Shown piece by piece: positions 7,379-17,231 of a stretch of DNA of 64,000 bases. The position numbers and the translations under genes were made by a program. The DNA is from Streptomyces sp. NBC_00414 (GTDB lineage: Bacteria; Actinomycetota; Actinomycetes; Streptomycetales; Streptomycetaceae), in NCBI RefSeq assembly GCF_036038375.1, contig NZ_CP107935.1:3472001-3536000 (forward strand), written 5' to 3'. Under the pieces are notes generated by a model. That model was given only the letters and a program-made list of their open reading frames with translations. It did no database searches and had not been told where the DNA came from. The number at the start of each line of letters is the position of its first letter. Position 1 is the first letter of the stretch.

Positions 7379-8788
7379 CTAGGCCTTCGCCAAGGCCTTG
7401 TCCCCGGACCCGGGCTGCTCCGGCACATCGGCCGAGCCGGACGACCCGTCCCCGTCGGTGAGACCCCCGTGTCCTTCGTCGAGCAGCGTCGTCTCGTCGA
7501 ACGGAATCCGCCCCGCGAGCACCTCGTCGACCCGGGGCCGGTCGATCTCCTTGGTCCACGTACCGATGAGGACCGTGGCCACGGCGTTGCCCGCGAAGTT
7601 CGTCAGGGCGCGCGCCTCGCTCATGAAGCGGTCGATGCCCACGATCAGGCCGATGCCGTCCACCAGCGCCGGCTTGTGGGACGCGAGACCGCCCGCCAGG
7701 GTGGCCAGACCCGCGCCGGTGACACCCGCCGCGCCCTTGGAGGCGACGAGCAGGAAGAGGAGCAGCGGGATCTGCTCACCGATCGACATCGGCGTACCCA
7801 TGGCGTCGGCGATGAACAGCGAGGCCATGGTCATGTAGATCATGGTGCCGTCGAGGTTGAAGGAGTAGCCGGTCGGGACGGTGATGCCGACCACCGGCTT
7901 GCTGACACCCAGGTGCTCCATCTTCGCGATGAGCCGCGGCAGCGCGGACTCGGAGGAGGAGGTGGAGAGGATGAGCAGGAACTCCCGGCCCAGGTACTTG
8001 AGCAGCAGGAAGATGTTCAGGCCCGCCACGATCCGCAGCATCGCGCCGAGCACGATGAAGACGAAGAGGAAACAGGTCACGTAGAAGCCGAGCATCAGCA
8101 CGGCGAGGCTCTTGAGTGCGTCCACACCCGCCGAGCCGGTCACCGCCGCGATCGCGCCGAACGCACCGATGGGCGCCGCCCACATCACCATGGCGAGGAT
8201 GCGGAAGACCAGACGCTGGATGTGTTCGATGCCGCGCAGGATCGGCGTACCGGTCGAGCCCATGGCCTGCAGCGCGAAGCCGGTGAGCAGCGCGATGAGC
8301 AGGGTCTGCAGGACCTCGCCGCCGGTGAACGCGGAGACGATCGTCACGGGGATGATCCCGAGCAGGAACTCCTCGGTGTTCTTGGCCTCGACGACCTGTC
8401 CCTGGCCCGCGTCCTTGATCGCGTCGGTCACCGCGAGGCCCGTCCCGGGCTCCAGGATGTTGCCGACGACCAGGCCGATGGCCAGTGCGACGAACGACAT
8501 GACCACGAAGTAGCCGAGCGCGATGCCGCCCACCGCGCCGACCTTGGCGGCCTTGCGTACCGAGCCGATGCCCAGGACGATCGTGCAGAAGATGATCGGC
8601 GAGATCATCATCTTGATCAGGTTCACGAAGCCGGTACCGATCGGCTTCAGCTTCACGGCGAAATCGGGGGCGATCAGCCCCACCGCGATACCGGCGGCCA
8701 CGGCGATGATCACCGCGATGTACAGATAGTGGGTGCGGTCCCGCTTTGCGGCGGGAGCGGCAGGTGCCGTATCGGGTGTGCTGGTCAC
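7379..8788 (-). CDS. dctA: Dicarboxylate/amino acid:cation symporter (DctA-like)
   Basis: Membrane symporter of the DAACS family, 469 residues, most similar in layout to DctA C4-dicarboxylate carriers (succinate, fumarate, malate with H+ or Na+). About eight transmembrane helices and two re-entrant hairpins are visible. The serine-rich hairpin TSSSESALPRL and the NLDGT substrate/cation motif (SFNLDGTMIYM) are intact. The frame extends to 8821, but GTG 8788 has AAGGAGGG five bases upstream. It is divergent from a DctS/DctR-like two-component system, which probably senses C4-dicarboxylates and activates it. A related glutamate or aspartate specificity cannot be excluded. Confidence 0.9.
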   Translation of the reverse strand: MTSTPDTAPAAPAAKRDRTHYLYIAVIIAVAAGIAVGLIAPDFAVKLKPIGTGFVNLIKMMISPIIFCTIVLGIGSVRKAAKVGAVGGIALGYFVVMSFVALAIGLVVGNILEPGTGLAVTDAIKDAGQGQVVEAKNTEEFLLGIIPVTIVSAFTGGEVLQTLLIALLTGFALQAMGSTGTPILRGIEHIQRLVFRILAMVMWAAPIGAFGAIAAVTGSAGVDALKSLAVLMLGFYVTCFLFVFIVLGAMLRIVAGLNIFLLLKYLGREFLLILSTSSSESALPRLIAKMEHLGVSKPVVGITVPTGYSFNLDGTMIYMTMASLFIADAMGTPMSIGEQIPLLLFLLVASKGAAGVTGAGLATLAGGLASHKPALVDGIGLIVGIDRFMSEARALTNFAGNAVATVLIGTWTKEIDRPRVDEVLAGRIPFDETTLLDEGHGGLTDGDGSSGSADVPEQPGSGDKALAKA

Positions 8789-8926
8789 GGCTGCCCTCCT
8801 TGACGACGTCGTCGGCATCATCCGGCGTGCGGCTCACGTCCGGGGGTTGTCGGTGACTATCTCCCAGCGTGTGAGGGCGGTCACCCTTCCGTTCATTTCG
8901 TTCACACATTTCCAGCCAGGCAGACT

Positions 8927-10750
8927 GTGCGCATGCGCCTACCCCGTGCCCCCCGACCGCGCAGCCTGGCCGGCCAGCTCTTCGCCATGCAGGCCGTGCT
9001 CGTCGCCGTCGTGGTCGCGGGCTGCGCGCTCTTCACGTACGTCAGCGACCGCAGCCAGGCCGAGGACGCGGCGGGCCGCCAGGCCATGGGAGTGGCCCGT
9101 TCCGTCGCCGACTCCCCTTCGGTACGGGAGGCCATCCGCACCGAGGACCCGACGAGGACGCTCCAGCCGTACGCGCAGGCGGTGACGCGCGGCGCGCAGG
9201 TCGACTTCGTCACGATCATGAACCCCGGGGGCATCCGCTGGACCCACCCCAACGAGGAGCTGATCGGCAAGCACTTCCTCGGACACACGGACCGGGCGCT
9301 CCTCGGCCAGTCCTTCACCGAGACGTACACCGGGACCCTCGGCGAGTCCGTGCGGGCGGTCACCCCGATCCGTGACGGTGGCCGGATAGTCGGTCTGGTC
9401 AGCGCGGGGATCAAGGTCGACGAGATCAGCCAGCGCGTCGAGGGCCAGGTCAAGGCCCTGTTCGGCGTCGCCGCCGCCGCGCTGGCCCTGGGCGCCGTGG
9501 GTACGTACGTCATAAACGCCCGGCTGCGGCGCTCCACCCACGGGATGAACGCGGCCGAGCTGAGCCGGATGCACGACTATCACGAGGCCGCGCTGCACGC
9601 GGTGCGCGAGGGACTGCTGATGCTGGACGGGCAGTACCGGGTGGCGCTGATCAACGACGGCGGACGTGAGCTGCTCGGGGTGGGCGCCGACGTGGTGGGC
9701 CACTCGGTGGCCGAGCTGGAGCTGCCGGCTCCGCTGACGGGGGCGCTGCTGTCGGGGGAGCCGCGGGTGGACGAGGTGTATCTCACCGAGTCGCGGGTGC
9801 TGGTCATGAACACCTCGCCGGTGTCGGGCGGCGAACGCCGGGGCACGGTCGTGACCCTGCGCGATGTCACCGAACTGCAGTCCCTGATGGGCGAGCTGGA
9901 CTCCGAGCGGGGCTTCACCACGGCGCTGCGCTCGCAGGCCCACGAGGCCGCGAACCGGCTCCACACGGTCGTCTCGCTGATCGAGCTGGGCCGGGCCGAG
10001 GAGGCCGTCGACTTCGCCACGGCCGAGCTGGAGCTGGCCCAGGCGCTGACCGACCAGGTCGTCGCGGCGGTCAGCGAGCCGGTTCTCGCGGCGCTGCTGC
10101 TGGGCAAGACGGCCCAGGCGAACGAGCGCGGTGTCGAGCTGGTGGTCTCCGAGGACAGCAGCATCGACGACGGCCTGCTGCCGGTCTCCCTGACCGCGCG
10201 TGATCTGGTGACGGTGCTGGGCAATCTGATCGACAACGCCGTGGACGCGGCGCAGGGCTCGGTGGGCGCCCGGGTCACCGTCACCGCGCTCGCGGACACG
10301 GAGGGCCTGGTCCTGCGGGTCGTCGACACCGGGGCGGGGGTGGATCCGGCCCACACGGAGGAGGTCTTCCAGCGCGGCTGGTCCACGAAGCCGGCGGGGC
10401 CCGGCGGGCGCGGGCTCGGTCTGGCGCTCGTACGGCAGGTGGTGGCCCGGCACGACGGCACGCTGACCGTGACGACGGCCCCCGGCGGCGGCGCGTCCTT
10501 CGAGGCGCGGCTGCCGCTGCCACTGCCTCTCCCGGCGGAAAAGCCCCAGGAAGGGACTAGTGTCCACGCCGGACCCGAAACCGGTTCCGCACCCGGATCC
10601 GGAGCGGTGTCCGCGCCGGGGCCCGAGCCGGGGCCCGGTGCAGGACCCGAGCCAGGACCCGAGCCAGGGCCCGACGCAGGGTCCGAGCCGGGGCCGGAGC
10701 CCGGGGCCGGGCCCGCGCATGAGCCGACGCCGCACGGAGGCACCCCATGA
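8927..10750 (+). CDS. CitA/DctS-type sensor histidine kinase
   Basis: Membrane sensor kinase of the citrate/C4-dicarboxylate class. It has TM1 at about residues 16-40, an extracytoplasmic Cache/PDC-like sensor domain up to TM2 (about 180-200), a cytoplasmic PAS domain (LINDGGRELLGVGADVVGHS) and a short DHp helix with the phospho-acceptor His in SQAHEAANRLH. The HATPase follows (NLIDNAVDAA, GRGLGLALV). GTG 8927 and ATG 8933 are both possible starts. The last 80 residues are a low-complexity Gly/Pro/Glu tail not found in the family core. The stop overlaps the response regulator start (ATGA). Being divergent from dctA, it probably detects external dicarboxylates. Confidence 0.92.
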   Translation: MRMRLPRAPRPRSLAGQLFAMQAVLVAVVVAGCALFTYVSDRSQAEDAAGRQAMGVARSVADSPSVREAIRTEDPTRTLQPYAQAVTRGAQVDFVTIMNPGGIRWTHPNEELIGKHFLGHTDRALLGQSFTETYTGTLGESVRAVTPIRDGGRIVGLVSAGIKVDEISQRVEGQVKALFGVAAAALALGAVGTYVINARLRRSTHGMNAAELSRMHDYHEAALHAVREGLLMLDGQYRVALINDGGRELLGVGADVVGHSVAELELPAPLTGALLSGEPRVDEVYLTESRVLVMNTSPVSGGERRGTVVTLRDVTELQSLMGELDSERGFTTALRSQAHEAANRLHTVVSLIELGRAEEAVDFATAELELAQALTDQVVAAVSEPVLAALLLGKTAQANERGVELVVSEDSSIDDGLLPVSLTARDLVTVLGNLIDNAVDAAQGSVGARVTVTALADTEGLVLRVVDTGAGVDPAHTEEVFQRGWSTKPAGPGGRGLGLALVRQVVARHDGTLTVTTAPGGGASFEARLPLPLPLPAEKPQEGTSVHAGPETGSAPGSGAVSAPGPEPGPGAGPEPGPEPGPDAGSEPGPEPGAGPAHEPTPHGGTP

Positions 10751-11439
10751 GCACGCCTTCCCCCGCCCCGGACATCCGCGTCCTGGTCGTCGAGGACGAC
10801 CCCGTCGCGGCGGACGCGCACGTCCTGTACGTGGGACGGGTGCCCGGATTCGTCGCGGTCGGCAAGGCGCACACGGGCGCTGAGGCCAGACGGGCGCTGG
10901 ACCGCACGCCCGTGGACCTCCTTCTCCTCGACCTCCATCTGCCGGACGTCCACGGTCTGCAGCTGGCCCGCTCGCTGCGCGCCGCCGGTTATCACGCGGA
11001 CGTGATCGCGGTGACGTCCGCGCGCGACCTCACGGTCGTACGGGAGGGTGTGTCGCTGGGAGTCGTGCAGTACGTACTGAAGCCGTTCACCTTCGCCACC
11101 CTCCGGGACCGGCTCGTGCGCTACGCCGAGTTCCACGCCGCGGCCGGTGAGGCCAGCGGCCAGGACGAGGTCGACCGGGCCCTCGCCACGCTCCGGGCGC
11201 CCGGCCCGGCCGCGCTGCCGAAAGGGCTCAGCTCGCCCACCCTGGAGAAGGTCACCCGGGCGCTGCGCGACTGCCCGGAGGGGCTGACCGCGACGGGCGT
11301 CGCGGAGGCCGTCGGCATCTCGCGGATCACGGCCCGGCGGTATCTGGAACATCTGGTCGACGCGGGACGGGCGGGGCGCAGTCCTCAGTACGGACAGGTG
11401 GGCCGGCCGGAGCTGCAGTACCGATGGGTGAAGGGTTGA
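10747..11439 (+). CDS. CitB/DctR-type response regulator
   Basis: Response regulator of 230 residues paired with the preceding kinase, whose stop codon its ATG overlaps. The receiver domain has the acidic pocket VVEDD and phospho-acceptor Asp62 in LLLLDLHLPD, then TSARD and a Lys in YVLKPF. The C-terminal helix-turn-helix (ATGVAEAVGISRITARRYLEHLV) is the type found in DcuR/CitB regulators rather than NarL or OmpR. Likely targets are dctA and the kinase operon itself, through the 138-bp divergent region 8789-8926. Confidence 0.92.
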   Translation: MSTPSPAPDIRVLVVEDDPVAADAHVLYVGRVPGFVAVGKAHTGAEARRALDRTPVDLLLLDLHLPDVHGLQLARSLRAAGYHADVIAVTSARDLTVVREGVSLGVVQYVLKPFTFATLRDRLVRYAEFHAAAGEASGQDEVDRALATLRAPGPAALPKGLSSPTLEKVTRALRDCPEGLTATGVAEAVGISRITARRYLEHLVDAGRAGRSPQYGQVGRPELQYRWVKG

Positions 11440-11551
11440 CCGGTTCAGCGGGTCGAACAATCAGGCCATATGCGGGACTACACGGCGTTACGGGCTCACG
11501 ACGGGCCGCGACAGGGCAGATGAGACACGACCGTAACTGAGCAGTCGCGCA

Positions 11552-11587
11552 AGGTCATTGACCTGACGCGACCACTCCTCTTACGTT
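11552..11587 (+). promoter_or_regulatory. Promoter and operator of the sugar ABC operon
   Basis: TTGACC (11558-11563), an 18-bp spacer and TACGTT (11582-11587) form a promoter upstream of the binding-protein gene. A perfect dyad AGGTCA-T-TGACCT (11552-11564) overlaps the -35, the usual place for a repressor. The regulator is not in the window. Confidence 0.6.
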
Positions 11588-11639
11588 CGGGCCATCGAAC
11601 AACGGCCACAAAGACGTCGGCCGGCAGGAGGTCGTACCC

Positions 11640-13007
11640 GTGCGTCCCACCCCCACTCCGCTCCTTCTCGCGACCCTGCTCACCGCATCCGCGCTCACCG
11701 CCTGCGGCAGCGGCTCCGGCAGTGATCCGGACACCGTGGAGATCTCCTACAAACAGTCGACGGACAACTCCGTACGTGTCATGGACACGTATCTCGCGGA
11801 CATCAAGAACCAGTTCGAGAAGGCCAACCCGGACAAGAAGGTCAAGCTCGTCCCGATCAAGGCCCCGGACTCGGAGTACTACACGAAGCTCCAGCAGATG
11901 CTCCGCTCCCCCAAGACCGCGCCGGACCTGGTCTACGAGGACACGTTCCTCATCAACTCCGACATCACGAGCGGCTACCTCAAGCCCCTGGACCCGTACC
12001 TCGACAAGTGGGACGACTGGGGCCAGTTCATCGACACGGCGAAGTCGGCGGCGCGGGCGGAGGACGGGAAGACGTACGGCGTCCCGGACGGCACGGACAC
12101 CCGCGGCCTCTGGTTCGACAAGGGCATCTTCAAGCAGGCCGGGCTGCCCGCGAACTGGCAGCCGAAGACCTGGGACGACATCCTCGACGCGGCCCGCACG
12201 ATCAAGGAGAAGGTCCCCGGCGTCACCCCGATGAACGTGTACACGGGCAAGCCCGCCGGTGAGGCGGCCACCATGCAGGGCTTCGAGATGCTCCTGTACG
12301 GGACGGCCACCGGTGCCACCGAGAGCCCGCTGTACGACACGGCGTCCAAGAAGTGGATCACGGGCAGCCAGGGGTTCAAGGACTCGCTGCAGTTCGTCGA
12401 GACGGTCTTCAAGGACAAGCTCGGCCCGGACGTCTCGGACGCCCTCGACCCCAACTTCGCGACCAGCGTCCGCGGTGAACTCCTCCCCGAGGGCAAGCTC
12501 GGCATCAACCTGGACGGCTCCTGGCTGCCGCAGGACTGGCAGGAGGGCAGCGGCCACGAGTGGCCGGAGTGGTCCGAGAAGCTGGGCCTCGCGTACATGC
12601 CGACGCAGGCCGGCCAGTCACCGGGCAAGGTGAGCATGTCGGGCGGCTGGACCTGGGCGGTCCCGAGCAAGGCGGCCAACCCCGACCTGGCCTTCGAGTT
12701 CGTCAAGACGATGCAGACGAAGGCGAACGCCCAGAAGTGGTACATCGCCAACTCCGGGATCGCGGTCCGCACGGACGTGGCCGAGGACCCGGCGTACGTG
12801 CAGGCGCAGCCCGGCATCAAGTTCTTCACGGATCTGGTGTCGAGCACGCACTACCGCCCCGCCTACCCCGCGTACCCGAAGGTCTCCACGGCCATCCAGG
12901 AGGCGATGGAGGGCGTGACAACGGGCGACAGCTCGGTCGCGGAGGCGGCGAAGAACTACGACGAGGAACTGAAGTCGGTCACGGACAACCAGGTCATCAA
13001 GAAGTGA
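11640..13007 (+). CDS. Sugar ABC transporter substrate-binding lipoprotein
   Basis: Family 1 extracellular solute-binding protein, 455 residues, anchored to the outer face of the membrane. The signal peptide ends in a lipobox LTAC with Cys22 as the lipidation site, followed by a Gly/Ser linker and the two-lobed fold (YYTKLQQMLRS, APDLVYEDTF, VPDGTDTRGLWFDK, SGGWTWAVPSKA). GTG 11640 has AGGAGGT seven bases upstream. It heads an operon with two permeases, all closely spaced. The family imports oligosaccharides or sugar alcohols; the exact sugar cannot be told. The negative regulator is probably unlinked (LacI or GntR type), inferred from the upstream dyad. Confidence 0.92.
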   Translation: MRPTPTPLLLATLLTASALTACGSGSGSDPDTVEISYKQSTDNSVRVMDTYLADIKNQFEKANPDKKVKLVPIKAPDSEYYTKLQQMLRSPKTAPDLVYEDTFLINSDITSGYLKPLDPYLDKWDDWGQFIDTAKSAARAEDGKTYGVPDGTDTRGLWFDKGIFKQAGLPANWQPKTWDDILDAARTIKEKVPGVTPMNVYTGKPAGEAATMQGFEMLLYGTATGATESPLYDTASKKWITGSQGFKDSLQFVETVFKDKLGPDVSDALDPNFATSVRGELLPEGKLGINLDGSWLPQDWQEGSGHEWPEWSEKLGLAYMPTQAGQSPGKVSMSGGWTWAVPSKAANPDLAFEFVKTMQTKANAQKWYIANSGIAVRTDVAEDPAYVQAQPGIKFFTDLVSSTHYRPAYPAYPKVSTAIQEAMEGVTTGDSSVAEAAKNYDEELKSVTDNQVIKK

Positions 13008-13017
13008 CCGGCCGCTC

Positions 13018-13965
13018 ATGACCACCGCACCCCCCGCGGGCCCGGGCCTGGTGAAGACCGCCCCGGGCCCGGCCGCCGCACCGCCCCCGTCCGGCCGCCA
13101 CCGCGATGCCCGCCGTGCCCTGCTGCGCGCGCTGCCCGTCTCCCCCGCCGTCGTCCTGCTGCTCCTGTTCCTCGCGGGGCCGATCGCGTACTGCGCCTAC
13201 ATCGCCTTCACCGATCTCCAGCTCACCGGCCAGGCCGAGTCGTCCTTCACCGGCTTCGACAACTTCCGTACCGCCTTCAAGGACGAGGCGTTCCTCAACG
13301 CCGTCTGGCTGACGCTCGTCTTCACGGTCCTCAGCTCGATCATCGGCCAGAACACGCTGGGCCTGGCCCTGGCCGCGCTGATGCAGCGCGCGTCGAAGCC
13401 GATCCGGACACTCACGGGCGGGATCGTCGTCACGGCCTGGGTGCTCCCGGAGGTCGTGGCGGGTTTCCTCCTCTACGCCTTCTTCCGGCGCGAGGGCACC
13501 CTGAACGCGATCCTCGACTGGCTCCGTCTCCCGTCGCAGAACTGGCTGTTCACGCTGCCGATCCTGGCGGTGTCGTTCGCGAACGTGTGGCGCGGGACGG
13601 CCTTCTCGATGCTGGTCTACTCGGCCGCCCTGAACGAGATCCCGAAGGAGATCACCGAGGCGGCGGAGGTGGACGGCGCGGGCGGCTGGCGCCGGATGTG
13701 GCACATCACGCTGCCGATGATCCGCCGTTCCATCGGCACGAACCTGATGCTCAACACCCTGCAGACCCTGTCGGTCTTCGGTCTGATCTGGGTCATGACG
13801 AGAGGCGGCCCGGGAAACCGCAGCCAGACCCTCCCGCTCTTCATGTACGAGCAGGCCTTCCAGAAGAGCATGATCGGCTACGGCACCGCCGTGGCCCTCC
13901 TGCTGCTGGTGGTCGGCTCCCTCTTCTCCCTGGTCTATCTGCGCCTGCTGCGGACGGAGGTCTGA
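13018..13965 (+). CDS. Sugar ABC transporter permease (MalF/UgpA type)
   Basis: Inner-membrane permease of the CUT1 carbohydrate importer class, 315 residues. A Pro/Ala-rich cytoplasmic N-terminus is followed by six predicted helices. The EAA coupling loop EIPKEITEAAEVDGAGGWRR docks the ATPase. It starts 10 bp after the binding-protein stop and ends one base before the next permease start, so the three genes form one transcript. No ATPase gene follows; in Streptomyces such importers commonly share the unlinked ATPase MsiK. Confidence 0.93.
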   Translation: MTTAPPAGPGLVKTAPGPAAAPPPSGRHRDARRALLRALPVSPAVVLLLLFLAGPIAYCAYIAFTDLQLTGQAESSFTGFDNFRTAFKDEAFLNAVWLTLVFTVLSSIIGQNTLGLALAALMQRASKPIRTLTGGIVVTAWVLPEVVAGFLLYAFFRREGTLNAILDWLRLPSQNWLFTLPILAVSFANVWRGTAFSMLVYSAALNEIPKEITEAAEVDGAGGWRRMWHITLPMIRRSIGTNLMLNTLQTLSVFGLIWVMTRGGPGNRSQTLPLFMYEQAFQKSMIGYGTAVALLLLVVGSLFSLVYLRLLRTEV

Positions 13966-13966
13966 G

Positions 13967-14812
13967 ATGGCAGCACGTACGACACTCAACACCCGCCGCG
14001 CCAACCGCCGTTACGCGGCCGACGCGGGCCTGCTGTTCGTCGCGGCGACCTTCGTCCTGCCGCTGGCGTGGGTGATCCTGTCCTCCCTGGACCCGCACGC
14101 CGAGCTGAAGGTGAACCTGCCCGACGGGGTCACGCTCGACAACTTCGACGCGGTCCTGAAGCCGGACATCACGTTCACACCGCTGCTCAACAGCCTGATC
14201 CTGTGCGGCTGCGCGACGCTGCTGACGGTGGTCTGCGCGGCGCTGGCCGCGTATCCGCTCTCCCGTTTCCGGTCCCGTCTGAACCGCCCGTTCCTCCTCA
14301 CGATCATCTTCGCGACCAGCCTGCCGATCACGGCGATCATGGTTCCGGTGTACGCGCTGTTCGTCCAGGTGAACCTGATCGACACCATGCAGGGCACGAT
14401 CTTCTTCTTCACCGCGTCCCAACTGCCGTTCGCCATCTGGCTGATGAAGAACTTCATGGACGGCGTACCGAAGGAGCTGGAGGAGGCGGCCTGGACGGAC
14501 GGCGCCTCGTCGTTCCAGTCGCTGCTGCGCGTCGTGCTGCCCCTGATGGGACCGGGCATCGCGGTGGTGACCGTCTTCTCGTTCGTGGCGATGTGGGGGA
14601 ACTTCTTCGTCCCCTTCATGCTGCTGCTCTCGCCCGACCAGATGCCCGCGTCGGTGAGCATCAACGACTTCTTCGGAAACCGCGGGACGGTGGTCTACGG
14701 ACAGCTGGCCGCGTTCTCGATCATCTACTCGACACCGGTGATCCTCCTGTACGTGCTGGTGGCGCGGAAGCTGGGCGGAGGGTTCGCGCTGGGCGGGGCG
14801 GTCAAGGGCTGA
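13967..14812 (+). CDS. Sugar ABC transporter permease (MalG/UgpE type)
   Basis: Second permease of the CUT1 importer, 281 residues with about six transmembrane helices. The EAA loop is GVPKELEEAAWTDGAS. It begins one base after the stop of the first permease (TGAGATG), so coupling is near certain. It is the last gene of the operon and converges on the M4 protease locus across 28 bp that include a small GGGCTCGGAGCCC hairpin. Confidence 0.93.
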   Translation: MAARTTLNTRRANRRYAADAGLLFVAATFVLPLAWVILSSLDPHAELKVNLPDGVTLDNFDAVLKPDITFTPLLNSLILCGCATLLTVVCAALAAYPLSRFRSRLNRPFLLTIIFATSLPITAIMVPVYALFVQVNLIDTMQGTIFFFTASQLPFAIWLMKNFMDGVPKELEEAAWTDGASSFQSLLRVVLPLMGPGIAVVTVFSFVAMWGNFFVPFMLLLSPDQMPASVSINDFFGNRGTVVYGQLAAFSIIYSTPVILLYVLVARKLGGGFALGGAVKG

Positions 14813-14840
14813 CCGCCCCGCCCAGGGCTCGGAGCCCGTG

Positions 14841-17231
14841 TCAGCTGGTCGTGACGGCCGTGTCGTCGACGACGAAGCTGGTCTGCAGTGAGGTGTCCTC
14901 CACTCCGCTGAACTTCAGGGCGACGGTGGAACCGGCGTACGAGGACAGGTCGAAGGTCTTCTGGACATACCCCGTGGCCTTGTTGAGGTTCGAGTAGGTG
15001 GCCAGGGTGGTCGAGCCCGCGGTGACGGTGAGCTTGTCGTAGGCGGTGCTGGTGGACGTCTCAGCGCTGTCGATGTGCAGCCAGAAGGTGAAACTGGCCT
15101 TGCAGCCGGAGGGGATGGCCACCGACTGGGACAGCGTGTCGGTGTGCGAGGACCCGTACCCGTCGAGCCAGGCCTTGTACGAACCGCCGTGGGCCGCCTG
15201 GTCGGTGTCGTTGGTGATGACACCGCTGGTCGCGGTCCAGGTGGTGCTGCCGGACTCGAAGCCCGCGTTGCCGAGCAGCTGCGCCGAGGCGCAGGTGCCG
15301 CCGCCGGTCGAGCTGACGGTCCAGGTGAAGGACGCGGTGCCGGTGGCGCCGGTGCTGTCGGTGACGGTGACCGTGGTGCTGTAGGTACCGGCGGCGGTCG
15401 GGGTCCCGGTGATCGCGCCGGAGGAGCTGATCGACAGGCCGGTGGGCAGGCCGGTGGCCGCGTAGGACAGTGAGCCGCTGTTGCTGCTGCCGGCCGAGAT
15501 CTGCAGGCTGACCGCGGTGCCGACGACGGAGGACTGGCTGCCCGGGTTGGTGACGGTGACGCCACCGGTCGGCGGGGTGACGTGGCTGCCCACGTTGATC
15601 CCGGCGAAGGCGTTCGCGACACCCGCGTACTGGGTCGAGTTGGCCCCGTACAGAGAGGTCGCGGCGTTCAGGGCGGCGGTGCGGGCGCCCGCGTAGTTGG
15701 TCGTCGACGTCATGTACGTCGTCAGCGCCTTGTACCAGATCTGCAGGGCGGCGGCGCGGCCGATGCCCGCGACGGCGACACCGTCGGAGGTCGGGCTGTT
15801 GTACGAGACACCGTTGACGACCTTGCTGCCGCTGCCCTCGGAGAGCAGGTAGAACATGTGGTTCGCGGGGCCCGAGGAGTAGTGGACGTCGAGGTTGCCG
15901 ATCCCCGAGTACCAGCTGTCGGAGGAGCCGCCGTCCTTGTCGGGCTCGTCCATGTAGCGCAGCGGGGTGCCGTCGCCGTTGATGTCGATCTCTTCGCCGA
16001 TGAGGTAGTCGCCGACGTCGTTGCTGTTGGCGGCGTAGAACTCGACGCCGGTACCGAAGATGTCGGAGGTCGCCTCGTTCAACCCGCCGGACTCACCGGT
16101 GTAGTTGAGGTTCGCGGTGTTGGAGGTGACACCGTGGCTCATCTCGTGGCCGGCCACGTCGAGCGAGGTCAGCGCGTGGGTGCCGCCCGAGCCGTCCCCG
16201 TACGTCATGCAGAAGCAGTCGTCGTCTCAGAAGGCGTTGACGTACGCCGAGCTGTAGTGGACGCGGGAGTAGGCGGCGACGCCGTCGTTCTTGATGCCGC
16301 TGCGCCCGAACGTGTTCTTGTAGAAGTCCCAGGTCGTCTGGGCGCCGTAGGCGGCGTCCACGCCGGCGGTCTGGGTGTTGGAGCCCGACCCGGTGCCCCA
16401 CACGTCGTCGGCGTCGGTCATCAGCGTGCCGGTGCCCGAGGTGCCGTTGTTGAGCGAGTACGTCCGGTGGCCGCCGCGCGTGGTGTCGTACAGCTGGTAG
16501 GTCGACCCGGACAGCGTGGTGTTCAGCGTGACCGTGCCGCTGTACTGGCTGTTGCCGGTGCCGGTCTTGACGTCCTGGAACTCGTGGAGCTTCGCCCCCG
16601 TGCTCGCGTCGGTGATGACGTGCAGCCTGCTGGGCGTGCCGTCGTCCTGGAGGCCGCCGACGACCGTCTCCCAGGCGAGCCTCGGAGTGCCGTCGCCCGC
16701 CCAGATGACCTTGCGGACGCTGTCGGCGGTGGGCTTCTGGGCGTCGAGCGCCTTCGCCGCCTTGAGGGCCTTGGTCTCGGCGGCCGACTTCTTGTAGGTC
16801 GCGGTGGTGGAGGAGACCTTGAGGGTCCGCTTCCCGGCGAAGGTGGTGCTCACCGTTCCGGTGGCCACGGAGGCGGGCGGGGTGTGCACGACCAGGTCGC
16901 CGCCGAGGACCGGGAGCCCGTCGTAGGTGCGCTCGTAACGGGTGTGGAGCGTGCCGTCGTTGTCCTTGACGACGTCCTTGACGACCAGCTTCTCCTTGGC
17001 GCCGAGGCCCAGGGTGTCGGCGGTCGCGCCGGTCTTCTTCGCCGCGCTCCTGATGAGCGCGGTGCGCTGGGCCGGGGTGAGTTCGGCCGTGAGGCCCCCG
17101 GCGCGCACGGGGCCGGGGTGGGGGGCGGCGGGCTCGGCGGCGGCGGGGACCGTCTGTGTACCGACGGCGAGGAGGGCGGCGGTGGCCACCAGGGCTCCGG
17201 CTGCGGCCGCCTGGCGGGGGATTCGTCTCAC
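14841..17231 (-). pseudogene. Secreted M4 metalloprotease gene interrupted by an in-frame TGA
   Basis: A 797-codon frame for a thermolysin-family (M4) zinc protease, cut at codon 335 by TGA (plus-strand 16227-16229) with no frame change on either side. Order: signal peptide (VRRIPRQ, AAEP), FTP/PepSY propeptide, M4 catalytic domain with HEMSH (16134-16148) and the third zinc ligand in GGLNEATSD, a He_PIG-like Ig domain, and a C-terminal beta-sandwich. The stop follows SAYVNAF, where M4 proteases have NAFW, so TGG became TGA by a single change. Both halves keep sound coding sequence, which points to a recent mutation, a sequencing error or readthrough. GTG 17231 has TAGGAGT upstream. ATG 16208 could start the second half but would lack signal and propeptide. 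Confidence 0.85.

Noticed and set aside
16227..16229. TGA as a selenocysteine codon in the M4 protease
   Set aside because: Relatives have Trp at this position, not Cys, and no selenocysteine insertion hairpin is evident. A TGG-to-TGA change is simpler.
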